A stretch of DNA of 64,000 bases from assembly GCF_030817835.1 (NCBI RefSeq), contig NZ_JAUSZR010000001.1:3658001-3722000 (forward strand), written 5' to 3'. The number at the start of each line of letters is the position of its first letter. The stretch's first letter is position 1. The DNA comes from Pseudarthrobacter sp. W1I19 (GTDB taxonomy: Bacteria; Actinomycetota; Actinomycetes; Actinomycetales; Micrococcaceae). The position numbers were made by a program, and so were the translations under genes. Under the pieces are notes generated by a model. That model was not told the DNA's origin and ran no database searches. It worked only from the letters and a program-made list of their open reading frames with translations. Below are positions 62,642 through 64,000 of this stretch, in pieces.

Positions 62642-63016
62642 TCAGCTTTCGCGGCCCGGGATGTACTGGACCGCCCACCTGTTGCCATCGGGATCGGCAA
62701 AGTACACGAAGTGGCCCCATTCCTGCACGTCCACGTCGCTGACGTCCACCCCGTTGTCCTTCAGGTGCTTGTGGGCTGCGTGGATGTCGTTGACCACCAG
62801 TTGGAGGTTCGACCCGGAGCCGGGAGGCGCGTCCGTGAGCCCTTCCCCGATGCAGATCGAGCAGGCCGAGCCGCGGGGGGTCAGTTGGACAAAGCGGATG
62901 GCGTCCGAGGGACGCTCATCAAAGTCCGGGTTGAATCCCACCTTGTTGACGTAGAAATCCTTGGCACGGTCCACGTCCGATACAGGGACAAACACAAGTT
63001 CCAGTTTCCAGTCCAT
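62642..63016 (-). CDS. VOC superfamily glyoxalase-like protein
   Basis: A 124-residue single-domain VOC protein: LELVFVPVSDVDRAKDFYVNKVGFNPDF opens the first module and GHFVYFADPDGNRWAVQYIPG closes it. The metal or substrate is unknown; such proteins often act on antibiotics or keto compounds. TAGCCT (63023-63028) lies 6 nt before the ATG at 63016, so a leaderless start is likely; the GTG two codons upstream is less so. Confidence 0.87.
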   Translation of the reverse strand: MDWKLELVFVPVSDVDRAKDFYVNKVGFNPDFDERPSDAIRFVQLTPRGSACSICIGEGLTDAPPGSGSNLQLVVNDIHAAHKHLKDNGVDVSDVDVQEWGHFVYFADPDGNRWAVQYIPGRES

Positions 63017-63061
63017 CCGCACAGGCTAGCGGCGCGAGGGGGAATGGAAAAGGGTTGTGGG

Positions 63062-63697
63062 CTAGCCTGCGATGCCGTACAGGCGGTCGCCTGCGTCCCC
63101 GAGCCCGGGCACAATATAGGACTTCTGGTTGAGCTTTTCGTCGATGGAGGCCAGGACGATGGTGACGTTCGCGCCCGAGAGTTCCTCTTCCAGCTTGGCC
63201 AGGCCTTCCGGTGCGGCCAGCAGGCATATGCAGGTCACATCGGAGGCGCCGCGCTTGAAGAGGAACTTGATGGCTTCGCGCAGGGTCCCGCCAGTGGCCA
63301 GCATGGGATCCAGGACAAAGATCTGCCGGTCCGTGAGGTCTTCCGGGAGGCGTTCGGCGTAGGTAATGATGTCCAGGGTTTCCTCGTCGCGGGCCATGCC
63401 AAGGAAGCCCACCTCGGCAGTGGGGACGAGCTTGGTCATGCCCTCGAGCATGCCTAGGCCGGCGCGCAGGATAGGCACTACCAGCGGGGTGGGTTTGGTG
63501 AACGCGGTTCCCACGGTGGTGCTGACCGGCGTTTCGATGGTGACCGGTTCGGTGCGGACCTCGCGGGTGGCCTCGTAGGCGAGCAGCGTCACCAACTCCT
63601 CCGTCAGCTGCCGGAAGACCGGAGACGGAGTGTTTTTGTCCCGCAGGACGGTGAGCTTATGGGCGACCAGGGGGTGGTCCACAACGAGAGTGCGCAT
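63062..63697 (-). CDS. upp: Uracil phosphoribosyltransferase
   Basis: A 211-residue salvage enzyme that makes UMP from uracil and PRPP. The PRPP loop is [20 protein letters not shown] and the uracil-binding C-terminus is [31 protein letters not shown] is a family signature. TAGTTT (63704-63709) lies 6 nt before the ATG, so it is probably leaderless. It is in line with the VOC gene downstream. Confidence 0.96.
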   Translation of the reverse strand: MRTLVVDHPLVAHKLTVLRDKNTPSPVFRQLTEELVTLLAYEATREVRTEPVTIETPVSTTVGTAFTKPTPLVVPILRAGLGMLEGMTKLVPTAEVGFLGMARDEETLDIITYAERLPEDLTDRQIFVLDPMLATGGTLREAIKFLFKRGASDVTCICLLAAPEGLAKLEEELSGANVTIVLASIDEKLNQKSYIVPGLGDAGDRLYGIAG

Positions 63698-63739
63698 GGG
63701 TCAAAACTACCATCCGGTAGTTGGACACATTCCCTGGCT

Positions 63740-64000
63740 TCAGCCCCCTGCGCCTGACTGCGGGGAGCCGCCGTCGCTCCTTCCTGGAGTGCCGCCGTCG
63801 TGCGTTGCCGCAGTCCCGGTGCCCTGCTGCTCCTCGCCGGAATGGTCCTCGCGGATGACCGGGTGCTCGAACGTGGGGGCAGGCCCGGCATGCTCCCGTT
63901 TCCGGATCAGATGGAACAGCCGGTGGGCGAGGATCACCATGCACACCCAGGCGAGCCCCAGGAACCATCCGGCCATCACGTCCGTGAGCCAGTGGTGTCC
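63740..64000 (-). CDS. PAP2 superfamily phosphatase, C-terminal fragment
   Basis: Only the last 86 residues are in the window. GHHWLTDVMAGWFLGLAWVCMVILAHRLF is the last PAP2 motif (catalytic His and the following Asp) inside a membrane segment. The remaining 50 residues are a hydrophilic, Gly-rich tail. Members dephosphorylate lipid or undecaprenyl phosphates. The rest of the gene lies beyond the right edge. Confidence 0.8.
   Translation of the reverse strand, partial: GHHWLTDVMAGWFLGLAWVCMVILAHRLFHLIRKREHAGPAPTFEHPVIREDHSGEEQQGTGTAATHDGGTPGRSDGGSPQSGAGG

Overview
This window is a 64 kb piece of a high-GC actinobacterial chromosome. It most resembles the Arthrobacter / Pseudarthrobacter group (Micrococcales). 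The evidence is family content: divergent senX3/phoU next to gpmA, a Bpa-type proteasome activator, GTP-dependent PEP carboxykinase, a DUF2516 protein, and a c-di-AMP riboswitch before a secreted transglycosylase-like protein. Many genes also appear leaderless, which is common in actinobacteria. Genes are dense and sit on both strands. It is mostly core chromosome, with one intact insertion sequence and no prophage or CRISPR array.

Layout. 1-7.9 kb: start of senX3, phoU, gpmA, a methyltransferase-like gene, a DUF2516 membrane protein, a trans-sulfuration enzyme, the tmk-holB replication pair and a secreted S33-type peptidase. 8-14.6 kb: tRNA-Thr, a degraded gene, small conserved proteins, a DUF1206 membrane protein, an AlkD-like repair protein, an aldo/keto reductase and the bpa operon. 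14.7-22.9 kb: the cstA-ybdD peptide/pyruvate uptake pair, a PadR-controlled ABC/FtsX exporter and a quinone oxidoreductase. 22.9-29 kb: tRNA-Ser, a glyoxalase-fold protein and a 1513-residue secreted nuclease/5'-nucleotidase. 29-33 kb: a sulfonate-type ABC importer with a TauD-family dioxygenase. 33-46 kb: an FAD protein, a prolyl oligopeptidase, an acetyltransferase, tRNA-Ser, an MFS exporter, a RecQ-like helicase, a phosphohexomutase and the nsrR/hmp nitric-oxide defence pair. 46.2-47.5 kb: an IS30-family element. 47.6-56 kb: pckG, tRNA-Arg, a flavoprotein disulfide reductase and a TetR-controlled operon pairing a pseudo-ATPase with a YhgE/Pip membrane protein. 56-64 kb: a receiver-less winged-helix regulator, a two-component system, a riboswitch-controlled cell-wall protein, HAD and VOC proteins, upp and the end of a PAP2 phosphatase.

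Signals beyond gene calls. (1) About 18 genes have an xANNNT hexamer exactly 6-7 nt before the start codon and no convincing Shine-Dalgarno sequence, so they are probably leaderless. (2) Two families of intergenic palindromic repeats occur. One has three copies just 3' of genes, and the IS30 element has inserted into the centre of one of them. The other has two copies with a conserved central motif and diverged arms. (3) Several operators can be read directly: a PHO-box-like repeat before phoU, two palindromes before hmp, a palindrome in the promoter spacer of the YhgE operon, a CRP/GlxR-like site near pckG, and a perfect inverted repeat over the bpa start codon.

The best candidate for an under-described system is the 51.4-55.7 kb operon. 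It carries an ABC-ATPase-like protein that has lost every nucleotide-binding motif, a YhgE/Pip protein, a TetR regulator and a small tetraspan protein, behind one strong promoter with an embedded operator.
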